A stretch of 5,940 nt of DNA from an archaeon. Lineage in GTDB: Archaea; Micrarchaeota; Micrarchaeia; Norongarragalinales; SBBD01. Where the stretch lies: NCBI GenBank assembly GCA_005239845.1, contig SBBD01000056.1, positions 1 through 5,940 of the forward strand, written 5' to 3'. This document shows, piece by piece, positions 1-5,940 of this stretch. Both the position numbers and the translations under genes were made by a program. Positions within the stretch are counted from its first letter, which is position 1, and every line of letters starts with the position of its first letter. Under the pieces are notes generated by a model, which saw only the letters and a list, made by a program, of their open reading frames with translations, had not been told where the DNA came from and made no database searches.

Positions 1-2
1 AT

Positions 3-3000
3 CACTCGGACATCAGAGAAAATGTAGTGTTTCGTTTAACCCTGCAGCTCTATGACAACGAAAATCTGAACCTAGAAATAGCAAATTGGCAGATGACCTC
101 ATTTTATAGTGCAAACCCCGTTGAACATATCTACCCTCGCATCGATGGAACAACAATTTACAACTCTGGTGAGAATAGCCCGTACTATGCTCGACTCACG
201 CTTTTCGATGCCAACGACAATGTCCTAGATTTATACGATTACTATGTTGAAGATCCAGCATACACTTATGATAACTTTGAAATGCCGGCTGGACAAATTT
301 TGGCCGGCATAACGGACGCAACGTTTGATCTCGATAACAACGGCCTTTATGACATTTTGAGGTTGAACGTGCCGGTTCAAGTGGCCGCCTCGGGATTCTA
401 CCGCCTGAACGGCAGTCTCCTCGACAATGAAAATAACGAGAACAATTTTGAAATAGCTTTCGAAGAATTCCTGGGCGACTTGAACCCGGGGACAACTAAT
501 ATTGACCTCGATTTCGACGGGCGCGAAATTAACAAATCCGGAGAGAACAGCCCATATGCGGTCGTTCTCTCGCTTTTGGATGGAAATTCCAACATGCTTA
601 ATTCCAGACAATATTTCATTGAAACGCCTGTAAACTACGACAACTTCGAAGTTATGCCCGCCCAACTGATCCCAACGATTACCGATGAAGCCCTGGACAA
701 CGACTCTGACGGCTACAGTGACTACCTGAAAGTTACCGTGCCACTCCAGGTAAGCGTGGCTGGCCAATATACCGTGGAGGCCGAGATATTGACTGATAAT
801 TTCGAGGCTTGGGCAACGAGATCGAACCTCGGGTGGGCATCCTTCTCCGGCAACTTGACTGAAAATGATAACTCGGTAACTCTCTACTTTGACGGGCGCA
901 AACTGTACAGTCTTACGGACAATCGAACGTACGTTGTTGAAACAAGACTGAAGGATGAGAACAACAGCACTCTCGACGATAACTGGTACTACACACAGTT
1001 CTATAATTATGATAATTTCGAGGTGCCACCCGTAATGATTTCAAAGGATTTCCACCACACTTACGAAAACCAAGACATCGACAACGACGGCCTTTATGAT
1101 TACTTGATCGTTCACGCCAATTTCAATGTCGTTACTGCCGGAAGCTACCAAATCAATGCAAACTTGTTATCCGGTCCGATGCCGCCGCCAATCGCGAATG
1201 CCTATGCAATTGGGGTCTTTACGTCGCCAGGTACACAATCTATAGACCTGATTTTCACAGGGTCACAGATAAACCAGTCAGGAAAAAACGGCCCGTATAC
1301 TCTTGAACTTCATGTCAACGATCCAATGACGCAGTGGAACGACGACAACAACAACGCCGGCCAGATATCTGGATACTCGTTCTACAATTTCGAAAGCGCG
1401 CAGATCAGGTTCGCGCAAACATACTCCGAAGAACTACTTGACTCCGATAGCGATGGCAAATACGATTACCTGGTTGTTAATGTTGATCTCGAGTCGCTAC
1501 AAGGCGGCGATTATATCTTGGAAGGAAATCTCCACGACAACAACATGAACTGGATAACCCGCGCGGAGAACAAGCAAACTTTTGGAGTCGAAAACAAGGC
1601 TGTCGCGCTCTCCTTCAGCGGCTCGGACATTCGAAACTCCCAAGATAATGCACCATATAGGATAAACATCTCGCTCAAGACAAGCAACTGGCAGATGATA
1701 AGCGAGAACTTGTACTTGACGGAGAACCAGAGCTACACCTATGATATTTTCACGCAGCCTGCCGCGGAGTTCAAGGCTGGCGAGCACACGGACGAAAACG
1801 AAAATGTGGGCGGCGACGACTTCTACGATGCACTTATAGTGAACGCAAAACTGAGCATCAAGACCCCTGGAAAGTACTTCATCAATGCCGATTTGATGAA
1901 CGGGGGCGGCATCAAATTCATTTCCCACGCATGGGTGGAAAATATGTATGAAAGCGTCGGTGATTACAATGTTCGGTTGAAGTTCAGTGGCTCCGATATT
2001 TTCAAGTCACTTGAAAATGCGCCGTATGTAGTTCGATTGTGGCTCTGGGGAGACCTAGGCGGAGGATCATTTGTCCAAGGAAATGGCGAACACAACGTCA
2101 CGGCATCTTACACGTATCTGAACTTTGAGCGCCCGAACGCGACAATCCAAAACAGCGGCCATAACGATTATGCTGAAGACCTAGGGTCGGACAACGACAA
2201 TGACTACCTCGTAGTAGAAGTTAACTTGAGCGTCAGTTCCGATGGCACATATTTGTTGGGCGGCGGCCTGAACGACGACGACTGGAGATTCCTAGGGTGG
2301 TCAGAAAACAGGGTTACGCTTTCGGCAGGCACCAATATCGTCGCCCTTAGGTTCGACGGGTACCAGATCCGGGCCACCGGAAGCGCGCCAACAAGAGCTC
2401 ACTTTAATCTCATGGACGAAAACTGGAAACAGCTTGGCTGGGCCGATTACGTGCTTCAGACAGTATACGATCCCTCAACATTCTCTCAACCGCCAATCGC
2501 TTTCGCCGACAACAACTCGTACCATGGTGACGACACCGACGTCAACGGCTATTTCGACTTTTTGACCGTTGACGTGGAGCTGAATGTTTCGACTGCAGGC
2601 AGATATCAGATATTCGCGGACTTGTTCAAGGAGGATTCAGGACAACCGTGGATGCGCCAGTGGCTTGGTTGGGCTGAATTAAAAAGCACTTTAGGAACTG
2701 GCTCACAAACAGTCTCGCTGAGTTTCAACGGCTCACAGATATATACCATGCAAGAGAACGGCCCATACACCGTTGAGGTTCATCTTCAGGGTGAGGGCTG
2801 GCAGTGGTACGGAGACAACAGGATAAGCAACATAAACTTGAATTACGACAATTTCCAGCGCCCCTCGATTGAATTCGCTCCACCGCACACCTCATACGCC
2901 TTGGATAACGACAACAACGGCCTGTACGACTACATCATTGAAAACGTAAAGGTCAACGTCAACACCGCAGGGTCGTACAAGATAGGCGGCGTGATCGGCA

Positions 3001-3626
3001 AGACAGACACGTCACAACCAGGACCTCCAAAAGCGCTATCATTCACAATGACGGAGGTTAATTTAAACGCCGGCGGCGACCAAACCATCCAGCTGGTTTT
3101 CGACACGGCACGCATTTACACATCTGCGGAGAACGGGCCTTATTTCATCGGGATGGCCCTTCTAGATGAAAACTTTGAGCCCCTGTTAATGAGTATGGAT
3201 ACGACTGCTGCATATACTTTCAACCAGTTCGAGCAACCTGTTGCCCAGTTCTATTCCACGACCACAGACTATGGGATTGATGAGAACACAGATGACGCCG
3301 ACAACGACTACGACTATCTGGGAATTAAAGTGAATCTGCAGATGACGGAAGCCGGAACTTACACGGTGGCCGCACAAATCTGGTACGAGAACCTTTCTGG
3401 AGGCAAGAGACTGCCAATCGACTGGAGAGAGAACATTGTGACTTTTGGCGCTGGCGACAACGAAGTTGAGCTGCGCTTCGACGGTTACGGCATTGTCAAG
3501 AGTCAGGTCGAGGGCAAACTTTACGCGGAAATCGTGCTGTTCGATGAAAACGAAAAGATACTAGATATGACGACGCCGCCATATGAAACCAACTCCTACT
3601 CTTATGAACAATTCAAACCAACAAAG
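3..3626 (+). repeat. Tandem array of about 123-residue beta-rich modules (one partial plus nine)
   Basis: The coding sequence repeats the same protein pattern. An acidic loop leads into a hydrophobic strand (YDYLxVxVxLxV), then an aGxYxLxxxL strand, a loop, a strand ending xVxLxFDGxxI, a GPY-type motif with the strand xVxLxLxDE, and a YNYDNFExP junction. Taking the last Asp of each acidic loop as reference (351, 720, 1098, 1464, 1827, 2202, 2556, 2928, 3312), the spacings are 123, 126, 122, 121, 125, 118, 124 and 128 codons. A further partial module precedes the first loop: its PRIDG and SGENSPY motifs lie near 138-183 and its junction YDNFEMP at 267-287. The repeats are clear in protein but strongly diverged in DNA, so this is an old array. 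The pattern resembles Ig-like modules with GPY motifs found in other prokaryotic exported proteins; I cannot give a family name. Confidence 0.9.
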
Positions 3627-5069
3627 AGCGCCAATTACAACCTGGTAAGCGGCTTGCCCATCGCATCTGTTAGTTCCGGGCAATCGACGTCGGTTGACAT
3701 CGAAGACAACGACATAACAACCCTGTCGAAAGTCGATCTAACGGCCGGGGAAAACCTCAGCGGAGCCACATTGGGTGTCACCGAGCATGAACAGCCACCG
3801 CCAGGATCAAGCGCGCCGAGCGGGACATCTTTAGGCTACATGGACATCTCGGTGAACGGGTCGGAAAATATCAGGAGCGGCACGATTCACTTCAAGATCG
3901 CAAAGTCAACAATATCCGACAACAACCTGGACAACGAGAACATCAAGCTCCTCCACTTTAACGAGAACACGAAGTTGTGGGAGACGCTTGATACTGTTCT
4001 GGAGAATGAAGACGAAAACTATCTGTACTACGCGGCGCAAACTTCCAGCTTCTCTTGGTTCGGGATATCCGCCGGGACGGCTGCCGCAGTACAACAGAGC
4101 CAACAATCTTCGACATCTGTGTCCCCATCAGTTTCATTTGTCCCGGCGATTTTCAACCTCGGCGCACTCTCAGTTCCTTCGACTATCACGATAGGCGACA
4201 CGGCCACCATTACAATATCGATCAACAACAGCGGGCAACTTGCCGGTTCATACACTGCTAATCTGAAATTGGATGGGGTGCTTGTCGGCACACAGAGTGT
4301 CTCCCTCACTGCTGGTGCCTCCGGGCAGGCGAGCTTCAGCATAACGCCGTCGGCAATTGGGACATACACACTAGAATTCGCCAACCAGGTTGCCACGCTG
4401 ACGGTGCTGCCTGATGTGGTGGTTTCGGCCGAGCTTGTGCGGACGATTTCAACCATCAGCATGCCTAGTATAGCTACAACTTCACCGGCGATTTTCGAGT
4501 TCGCAGGAACGGACATCACACAGATCGCCATCAGCGTGCTGCAAGGCGTTGAGAACGTGAAACTCAAAGTCCAGCAGCTGAGCGGGAAGCCAACTGAGTT
4601 GTCGACGCCCGAAGGAACTGTCTACAGCTACCTGGAAATCTTGGCTGAAAAACTGTCCAATTCTAACATTAACTCGGCCACCATCACCTTCAAAATCGAA
4701 AAGTCGTGGTTCGTGAATGAAAACGTCGACGTGAACAACATAGTCCTAATGAGATACCGCTCCGGACAGTGGGAAAACCTGACCACCGAAAAGAGCAGCG
4801 AGGACGAGAATTACTATTACTACACTGCGACGACCCCGGGGTTCTCGGTGTTCGCCGTCTCTGGTACGCCGGCCGGAATCTCCACGCCGGGCAGCGGGAC
4901 AGGCGGTCTGCCGACGCTCCCAACCCAGCCTTTCGCACAGGTCCCATACCTGCCTGTGGCGATAATCGCAGCCGTGCTGTTGCTTGTCGTCATAATCGCC
5001 GTGATCTGGAGATATCTCTCGCTAGGCGCGAAAAGCATAAAGAGCGCGAAAGAGATTAAAAAACTGTGA
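3..5069 (+). CDS. Giant modular surface-anchored protein, 5'-truncated (tandem acidic-loop beta modules, CARDB, PGF-pre-PGF, C-terminal TM)
   Basis: This is a probable archaeal cell-surface stalk or adhesin-like protein; no enzymatic domain is visible. The reading frame is open from the window edge (first full codon at 3) to TGA at 5067-5069, giving 1688 visible codons. A GTG at 27 could serve as a start, but it lies inside a repeat module and is followed by no signal peptide, so the gene most likely begins upstream of the window. Numbering from the GTG as residue 1, the order is: partial module (1-90), nine modules of about 123 residues (about 90-1200), divergent PGF-pre-PGF-like domain (1203-1350), CARDB-like domain (1376-1461), PGF-pre-PGF domain (about 1472-1613), Gly/Pro/Thr linker, transmembrane helix (1642-1661) and Lys-rich tail (1662-1680). 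I see no cysteine and many N-x-S/T sequons, consistent with a glycosylated extracellular protein. The family assignments come from sequence patterns recalled from memory; the binding partner is unknown. Confidence 0.93.
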   Translation, partial: HSDIRENVVFRLTLQLYDNENLNLEIANWQMTSFYSANPVEHIYPRIDGTTIYNSGENSPYYARLTLFDANDNVLDLYDYYVEDPAYTYDNFEMPAGQILAGITDATFDLDNNGLYDILRLNVPVQVAASGFYRLNGSLLDNENNENNFEIAFEEFLGDLNPGTTNIDLDFDGREINKSGENSPYAVVLSLLDGNSNMLNSRQYFIETPVNYDNFEVMPAQLIPTITDEALDNDSDGYSDYLKVTVPLQVSVAGQYTVEAEILTDNFEAWATRSNLGWASFSGNLTENDNSVTLYFDGRKLYSLTDNRTYVVETRLKDENNSTLDDNWYYTQFYNYDNFEVPPVMISKDFHHTYENQDIDNDGLYDYLIVHANFNVVTAGSYQINANLLSGPMPPPIANAYAIGVFTSPGTQSIDLIFTGSQINQSGKNGPYTLELHVNDPMTQWNDDNNNAGQISGYSFYNFESAQIRFAQTYSEELLDSDSDGKYDYLVVNVDLESLQGGDYILEGNLHDNNMNWITRAENKQTFGVENKAVALSFSGSDIRNSQDNAPYRINISLKTSNWQMISENLYLTENQSYTYDIFTQPAAEFKAGEHTDENENVGGDDFYDALIVNAKLSIKTPGKYFINADLMNGGGIKFISHAWVENMYESVGDYNVRLKFSGSDIFKSLENAPYVVRLWLWGDLGGGSFVQGNGEHNVTASYTYLNFERPNATIQNSGHNDYAEDLGSDNDNDYLVVEVNLSVSSDGTYLLGGGLNDDDWRFLGWSENRVTLSAGTNIVALRFDGYQIRATGSAPTRAHFNLMDENWKQLGWADYVLQTVYDPSTFSQPPIAFADNNSYHGDDTDVNGYFDFLTVDVELNVSTAGRYQIFADLFKEDSGQPWMRQWLGWAELKSTLGTGSQTVSLSFNGSQIYTMQENGPYTVEVHLQGEGWQWYGDNRISNINLNYDNFQRPSIEFAPPHTSYALDNDNNGLYDYIIENVKVNVNTAGSYKIGGVIGKTDTSQPGPPKALSFTMTEVNLNAGGDQTIQLVFDTARIYTSAENGPYFIGMALLDENFEPLLMSMDTTAAYTFNQFEQPVAQFYSTTTDYGIDENTDDADNDYDYLGIKVNLQMTEAGTYTVAAQIWYENLSGGKRLPIDWRENIVTFGAGDNEVELRFDGYGIVKSQVEGKLYAEIVLFDENEKILDMTTPPYETNSYSYEQFKPTKSANYNLVSGLPIASVSSGQSTSVDIEDNDITTLSKVDLTAGENLSGATLGVTEHEQPPPGSSAPSGTSLGYMDISVNGSENIRSGTIHFKIAKSTISDNNLDNENIKLLHFNENTKLWETLDTVLENEDENYLYYAAQTSSFSWFGISAGTAAAVQQSQQSSTSVSPSVSFVPAIFNLGALSVPSTITIGDTATITISINNSGQLAGSYTANLKLDGVLVGTQSVSLTAGASGQASFSITPSAIGTYTLEFANQVATLTVLPDVVVSAELVRTISTISMPSIATTSPAIFEFAGTDITQIAISVLQGVENVKLKVQQLSGKPTELSTPEGTVYSYLEILAEKLSNSNINSATITFKIEKSWFVNENVDVNNIVLMRYRSGQWENLTTEKSSEDENYYYYTATTPGFSVFAVSGTPAGISTPGSGTGGLPTLPTQPFAQVPYLPVAIIAAVLLLVVIIAVIWRYLSLGAKSIKSAKEIKKL
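327..3317 (+). other. Nine acidic, probably calcium-binding loops, one per module
   Basis: Each module opens with an Asp/Asn-rich loop ahead of a hydrophobic strand. Loops 1 to 4 (327-353, 696-722, 1074-1100, 1440-1466) and 8 (2904-2930) fit DxDxDGxYD closely; examples are DLDNNGLYD, DNDSDGYSD, DIDNDGLYD, DSDSDGKYD and DNDNNGLYD. Loop 7 (2529-2558, DDTDVNGYFD) is a looser fit. Loop 5 (1791-1829) is longer and carries VGGDDF, loop 6 (2175-2207, GSDNDNDYL) lacks the Gly, and loop 9 (3279-3317, DDADNDYDYL) also lacks the Gly. Such spacing of acidic oxygens with a central Gly is known from EF-hand-like, dockerin and thrombospondin type 3 calcium loops. Calcium binding here is inferred from the pattern only. 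If correct, the ions would stiffen the stalk, and the three atypical loops could be flexible points. Confidence 0.7.
3633..4076 (+). other. Divergent PGF-pre-PGF-like domain (first copy)
   Basis: Residues about 1203-1350 align by eye, motif by motif, with the canonical second copy. Shared landmarks are a D-I-T stretch near the start, ENL followed by a strand, a P-x-G before an aromatic (SLGYMDISV against YSYLEI), a strand xGTIHFKIAKS (against SATITFKIEKS), a xNxDNENIKLLHF strand (against xNVDVNNIVLMRY), K-L-W-E-T-L (against G-Q-W-E-N-L), an acidic turn before LYYAAQT (against YYYTATT), and a final FSWFGIS (against FSVFAVS). The signature TPGFS of copy two is TSSFS here (4041-4055), so a profile search might score it weakly. 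It sits directly after the last repeat module and before the CARDB-like domain, consistent with duplication of a C-terminal domain. Its role is presumably structural, close to the cell surface. Confidence 0.62.
4152..4409 (+). other. CARDB-like Ig-type domain
   Basis: Residues about 1376-1461 show the usual CARDB/APHP layout. A strand with a conserved Pro (SVPSTITIGD) is followed by xATITISINNSG with a small-residue loop, then SYTANLKLDGVLV, a strand TQSVSLTAGASG, a strand xASFSITP, and a closing GTYTLEF..ATLTVL. CARDB domains are small beta-sandwiches common in archaeal and bacterial surface proteins, where they act as adhesive or spacer units. Here the domain separates the two PGF-pre-PGF-like copies; a Ser/Gln-rich linker (about 4077-4130) precedes it. 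No calcium-type acidic loop is present, unlike the upstream modules. Confidence 0.75.
4440..4865 (+). other. PGF-pre-PGF domain (second, canonical copy)
   Basis: Residues about 1472-1613 carry the hallmarks of the archaeal PGF-pre-PGF domain. These are a strand-rich N-terminal half (AIFEFAGTDITQIAISV, then VENVKLKV), TPEGTVYSYLEI, a helix-strand unit with INSATITFKIEKSWF, a strand NIVLMRYRSGQWENL, an acidic ENYYYYTA stretch, and the terminal TPGFSVFAV motif (4833-4856). This family typically lies just ahead of the C-terminal anchoring region in archaeal surface proteins, as here. It is the strongest single indicator that the window is archaeal. Confidence 0.82.
4950..5066 (+). other. C-terminal membrane anchor and lysine-rich cytoplasmic tail
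   Basis: After a Gly/Pro/Thr/Gln linker, residues 1642-1661 form an uninterrupted hydrophobic segment (LPVAIIAAVLLLVVIIAVIW). The 19-residue tail that follows begins RYLSLGAK and ends KEIKKL; it carries one Arg, five Lys and one Glu. By the positive-inside rule the large upstream part faces outside and the tail lies in the cytoplasm. No LPxTG motif and no PGF immediately before the helix is present, so this looks like a permanent transmembrane anchor rather than a sorting signal that is processed. Confidence 0.88.
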
Positions 5070-5073
5070 GATT
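5065..5073 (+). promoter_or_regulatory. Stop-start junction with weak Shine-Dalgarno-like GTGAG
   Basis: Only four bases (5070-5073) lie between the upstream TGA and the downstream GTG start. A GTGAG element (5066-5070) overlaps the stop codon and resembles the archaeal GGTGA-type ribosome binding site, but the gap to the GTG is only three bases, shorter than usual. No terminator or convincing promoter fits here, so the downstream gene is most simply read from the same transcript, possibly by translational coupling. Confidence 0.5.
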
Positions 5074-5160
5074 GTGAACAAAAACCATATCGCAAAATTT
5101 ATCTTTGCAATTTCATTAATCTCATTTTTTGCTCTCGCATACGTCCCGTTCGCTTCGGCG
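5074..5160 (+). other. Sec-type signal peptide
   Basis: The first 29 residues have a short basic N-region, an Ile/Phe/Leu/Ala-rich core, and the small residues A-S-A just before Gln30, matching a signal peptidase I site. No lipobox cysteine and no twin arginine is present, so secretion as a soluble protein or anchoring by an unseen C-terminal segment are both possible. Confidence 0.88.
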
Positions 5161-5940
5161 CAGAACGACTTGAGCACTGGCGACGATGCCGGAGACAATA
5201 CCGCGTGGGCGGCCCAGTTCAGCATCCCGAAGAGCGGAACAGGCTACGTCGACGCGAGCGACACCGTTGATTTCTACAAATTTGCCAACGCAAAGTATAA
5301 TCGGATAACGGCTGAAGTCACGCCTTCCGGATACTTCACAGTCAAGATATACAACGTGGATGAAAATCTGGTCGCGACAAGTACCGGCTCTGCAAGTTAC
5401 ACCGACACTAGTGGAGGGTACAACTACGTTTCAGTCGAACGGTTATCGGCCGCCTACACTGATTACACCCTGGCCATCAGCAGCAGCGAAACGATAGTCA
5501 AGGGCACTGATAATAATGAAAACGCCCCGGCTCACAACGACATGGGCACTGGGGCAGATGCCGCGGACGGCGATGCAATTTCTTATGCCCCCGTGATAAC
5601 GGCGGGTTCCGGGACAGGATATCTCGACAGCAACGATGTCTATGATTACTACAAGGTAGCCGCCTCGAACGGCCAGACCATAACTGCCACTTTGACACCT
5701 CCGTCTGGGGCTACGTACCGTTTGGAAATTCTCGATTCCAATCTATCCGGAACATACAACAACGTGACTGGTGGAGAAACGGACGACCTGAGCAGGACCA
5801 TTACATCTTCTGGTTTTTACTATGTCTTGATTACTCGTGTGAGTGGGTCAGGTACTTATTCGCTTACTGTCTCTGTCGGCGGATCGACGAACACCACGGA
5901 CATGGGCTCCGGAGGCGATGCAGGCAGCACTAACGGCACG
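5074..5940 (+). CDS. Exported PPC-repeat protein, 3'-truncated
   Basis: The frame is open from GTG at 5074 to the window edge (289 codons, no stop). The start is chosen because it places a clean signal peptide at the N-terminus: Lys3, His5 and Lys8, a hydrophobic core (FIFAISLISFFALA), and ASA before Gln30. No ATG is available in frame nearby. The mature part contains two complete modules resembling the bacterial/archaeal pre-peptidase C-terminal (PPC) fold, starting NDLSTGDDAGD (residue 31) and NDMGTGADAAD (residue 155), and the start of a third, TDMGSGGDAG (from 5896). Each complete module has GTGYxDxxDxxDxYK, a TxTPP-like strand, a Y/L-x-I strand and a terminal Y-T/S-L-x-x-S. PPC domains are usually non-catalytic accessory modules in secreted proteins. 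No catalytic domain is visible; one could lie beyond the window. No cysteine is seen. Confidence 0.9.
   Translation, partial: MNKNHIAKFIFAISLISFFALAYVPFASAQNDLSTGDDAGDNTAWAAQFSIPKSGTGYVDASDTVDFYKFANAKYNRITAEVTPSGYFTVKIYNVDENLVATSTGSASYTDTSGGYNYVSVERLSAAYTDYTLAISSSETIVKGTDNNENAPAHNDMGTGADAADGDAISYAPVITAGSGTGYLDSNDVYDYYKVAASNGQTITATLTPPSGATYRLEILDSNLSGTYNNVTGGETDDLSRTITSSGFYYVLITRVSGSGTYSLTVSVGGSTNTTDMGSGGDAGSTNGT
5164..5940 (+). repeat. PPC-like tandem modules (two complete, third cut by the window edge)
   Basis: The signature N/T-D-L/M-x-[ST]-G-x-D-A appears at 5164, 5536 and 5896, spaced 124 and 120 codons apart. A second landmark, GTGY[VL]D followed by D-[FY]-Y-K, occurs in both complete modules. 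Between modules 1 and 2 lies a short Asn/Glu-rich linker (about 5500-5535). The period is close to that of the upstream gene's modules, but the motifs differ, so I do not read the two arrays as related. Confidence 0.83.

Noticed and set aside
231..767. A 178-codon open frame on the minus strand, and a similar 179-codon one at 4028-4567
   Set aside because: Both lie antisense inside the large gene, have low-complexity Val/Arg/Ser-rich translations with no domain pattern, and are explained by the codon bias of the opposite strand.
327..3317. Dockerin domains, suggesting a cellulosome-like system
   Set aside because: Dockerins carry paired 22-residue loop-helix repeats. Here there is one loop per module, followed by beta strands.
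4769..5059. A 96-codon + strand frame overlapping the 3' end of the first gene
   Set aside because: The translation is Arg-rich without recognisable features, while the overlapping frame encodes the conserved TPGFS motif and the membrane anchor.
5050..5065. A-rich stretch (attaaaaaac) as a TATA box for the second gene
   Set aside because: It is a poor match to the archaeal TATA consensus and too close to the start for a leaderless promoter; the four-base gap favours co-transcription.
5022..5225. Minus-strand frames across the gene junction (also 4820-5095)
   Set aside because: They run antisense to the anchor and signal peptide; their hydrophobic stretches merely mirror those segments.
5164..5940. 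The second gene as a secreted protease
   Set aside because: PPC modules often accompany proteases, but no Ser, metallo or Cys protease motif is visible in the 289 codons present.

Overview
The window looks archaeal, probably from a euryarchaeal lineage. The evidence is a large secreted protein ending in PGF-pre-PGF-type domains, a family I know from archaeal surface proteins, followed by a single C-terminal membrane anchor. The downstream gene encodes an exported protein built of PPC-like repeats of a type common in archaeal secretomes. Both genes lie on the + strand and almost nothing is non-coding. No RNA gene, mobile element, CRISPR array or metabolic gene is visible, and the sequence gives no finer taxonomic placement.

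Region 1 (1-5069) is the 3' part of a very large gene; its 5' end lies outside the window. The visible 1688 codons encode an extracellular, cysteine-free, Asp/Asn-rich protein. It begins partway through one module and continues through nine further tandem modules of about 123 residues (to about 3625). Each module has an acidic loop of the DxDxDGxYDxL type, predicted beta strands, and in most copies a strand ending in a G/A/S-P-Y motif. After the stalk come a divergent PGF-pre-PGF-like domain (3633-4076), a CARDB-like Ig-type domain (4152-4409), a canonical PGF-pre-PGF domain (about 4440-4865), a Gly/Pro/Thr linker, one transmembrane helix (4950-5009) and a 19-residue lysine-rich tail.

Region 2 (5070-5940) starts four bases after that stop codon. 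A GTG at 5074 opens a second reading frame that stays open to the window edge (289 codons). It encodes a Sec-type signal peptide (cleavage likely after Ala29), two complete PPC-like modules and the start of a third.

The two genes are almost certainly co-transcribed. The simplest reading is a cell-surface locus: a long stalk anchored in the membrane by its C-terminus, with a secreted or surface-associated repeat protein made alongside it. What the stalk binds, and whether the two products interact, cannot be read from this sequence. The most unusual content is the long acidic-loop module array and the duplicated PGF-pre-PGF domain without a recognisable PGF-CTERM sorting tail.
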